DNA of 7,077 nucleotides from Pseudomonadota bacterium (lineage in GTDB: Bacteria; Pseudomonadota; Alphaproteobacteria; UBA9219; RGZA01), in contig JACQAB010000238.1 of NCBI GenBank assembly GCA_016195205.1, forward strand, positions 1 to 7,077, read 5' to 3'. Below the pieces are notes generated by a model, which saw only the letters and a program-made list of their open reading frames with translations, searched no databases and was not told the DNA's origin. A program made the position numbers and the translations under genes. This document shows, one piece after another, positions 6,261-7,077 of the stretch; position 1 is the stretch's first letter; each line of letters starts with the position of its first letter.

Positions 6261-7077
6261 CTGCAGATTCAGAATGTGCAGTCGCAGTTGGGCAACCTTT
6301 CCAATCAGCTAGCCACCGGAAAAAAATCCCTGGATCTGGCTGATTACGCGCTATCTGAAAGCGACCATATTCTTAATCTGCGCAGCCTTATAACGAAAAA
6401 GCAGTCTTTCGTGGATTCTATTAGCAAGGTTGAGCCGCAATTGAACATTTACGACAAAAGCTTCGATGAACTCGACACCATCGCCAATCAAGCCCGCGCC
6501 CTTGTCAATCAAACCCAGAATCTTTCGCAGTCCAGCGGCGTGGCGGTAAGCTCGCAACTTGCCGGCATGATGGATCAGGTACAGTACTTCCTTAACCAGA
6601 AACTGGGCGATCGCTTTATTTTCGGCGGGACGCGTTTTGGGGTGCAGCCAGTGGCCGATTTGAATGGGTTGGCGGCTCCGACCAACACCACCATCGTGGC
6701 GACCCCCACCCTGCCGGAATATGATTCCGCGGCACCGGGAGCCGATGCCACCTCTTACACTCAGACTTCGGTCAAAATCGACGACAGCTTTACCATCCCC
6801 TACGGCATCAGCAGCAATGACCCCGCCTTCCAGAATCTTATCCTGGGGTTGCGCTGGGCCTACCAGGCCACACAGGAAACCACTGACGCCGCCTTTGCCG
6901 CCGACATGGATAACGCCCGCAGCCTTCTGGATACGGGCATCACCAGCATGCGCAACCTGCATGGACAGGTGGCCAGCAACCTAGCGCAGTTTGAAGCTAC
7001 CAAGAAAATACAAACCGATTTCCTGTCTGACGCCCTGGGCCAGATCGACGACATTCAAAACGCCGACCCGGCCAAGG
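6216..7077 (+). CDS. flgL: Flagellar hook-associated protein 3 FlgL, 3'-truncated by window edge
   Basis: Second hook-filament junction protein, a flagellin-like subunit that sits on FlgK and templates the filament. The frame is open from the ATG at 6216 to the last base (287 complete codons). Residues 1-135 form the flagellin-type N-terminal coiled domain: ISSLGL near the start, LSNQLATGKKSLDLADYA (28-45), repeated amphipathic helices, then LGDRFIFGGTRFGVQPV (130-146), the usual FlgL turn equivalent to 'G-x-Y-L-F-S-G-T'. Residues about 150-200 are the variable outer domain. Residues 205-287 return to helix (ADMDNARSLLDTGITSM, LHGQVASNLAQFEATKKIQ), matching the start of the flagellin C-terminal domain, so perhaps a few dozen residues are missing. 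Start choice: the first ATG has a good Shine-Dalgarno site and yields the ISxLG N-terminus; an in-frame ATG at 6246 is a poorer alternative. It could be mistaken for a flagellin, but position after flgK and the FGGT turn favour FlgL. Confidence 0.92.
   Translation, partial: MTQTISSLGLMTQSILQIQNVQSQLGNLSNQLATGKKSLDLADYALSESDHILNLRSLITKKQSFVDSISKVEPQLNIYDKSFDELDTIANQARALVNQTQNLSQSSGVAVSSQLAGMMDQVQYFLNQKLGDRFIFGGTRFGVQPVADLNGLAAPTNTTIVATPTLPEYDSAAPGADATSYTQTSVKIDDSFTIPYGISSNDPAFQNLILGLRWAYQATQETTDAAFAADMDNARSLLDTGITSMRNLHGQVASNLAQFEATKKIQTDFLSDALGQIDDIQNADPAK

Noticed and set aside
1..7077. Search by eye for insertion sequences, CRISPR repeats, tRNA, rRNA, toxin-antitoxin pairs or defence genes that could form an undescribed system.
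   Set aside because: Coding sequence fills the window except for short gaps, every gene fits a known family, and no repeat array or terminal inverted repeats were seen.

Overview
The window reads as ordinary chromosomal DNA from a motile Gram-negative bacterium, most likely an alphaproteobacterium. The basis is moderately GC-rich sequence by eye, an E. coli-class aminopeptidase N, and a flgE-flgK-flgL hook cluster with a short FlgK placed directly behind a sigma-54-type promoter. The order or genus cannot be fixed from the sequence alone. All supported genes are on the + strand.

Layout. Positions 1-2321 hold the 3' nine-tenths of pepN, a zinc aminopeptidase whose N-terminus lies outside the window. 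After 34 bases comes a complete ten-helix EamA/DMT transporter (2356-3252) of unknown substrate, probably co-transcribed with pepN. The 157-base gap 3253-3409 is the main regulatory stretch. It holds a small hairpin, an 18-base palindrome, a well-formed -24/-12 (sigma-54) promoter at 3343-3358, and the Shine-Dalgarno site of the next gene. Then follow flgE (hook protein, 3410-4780), flgK (first hook-filament junction protein, 4825-6204) and flgL (second junction protein, 6216 to the window end, C-terminus cut off). The gaps of 44 and 11 bases show no terminator, so the three look like one operon.

How they work together. FlgE polymerises into the flexible hook outside the cell. FlgK and FlgL then form the two thin junction layers that join the hook to the flagellin filament. 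All three are exported through the flagellar type III apparatus, and none of the visible 1,202 residues is cysteine. The sigma-54 promoter would time their synthesis to the middle or late stage of flagellar assembly. The pepN-transporter pair is housekeeping or accessory metabolism with no evident link to motility.

I found no evidence of an undescribed system, mobile element, CRISPR array, tRNA or rRNA. The observations most worth a second look are in the flgE leader: the sigma-54 promoter, the palindrome touching its -24 element, and a sequence complementary to the flgE Shine-Dalgarno site that lies almost wholly upstream of the predicted transcription start.
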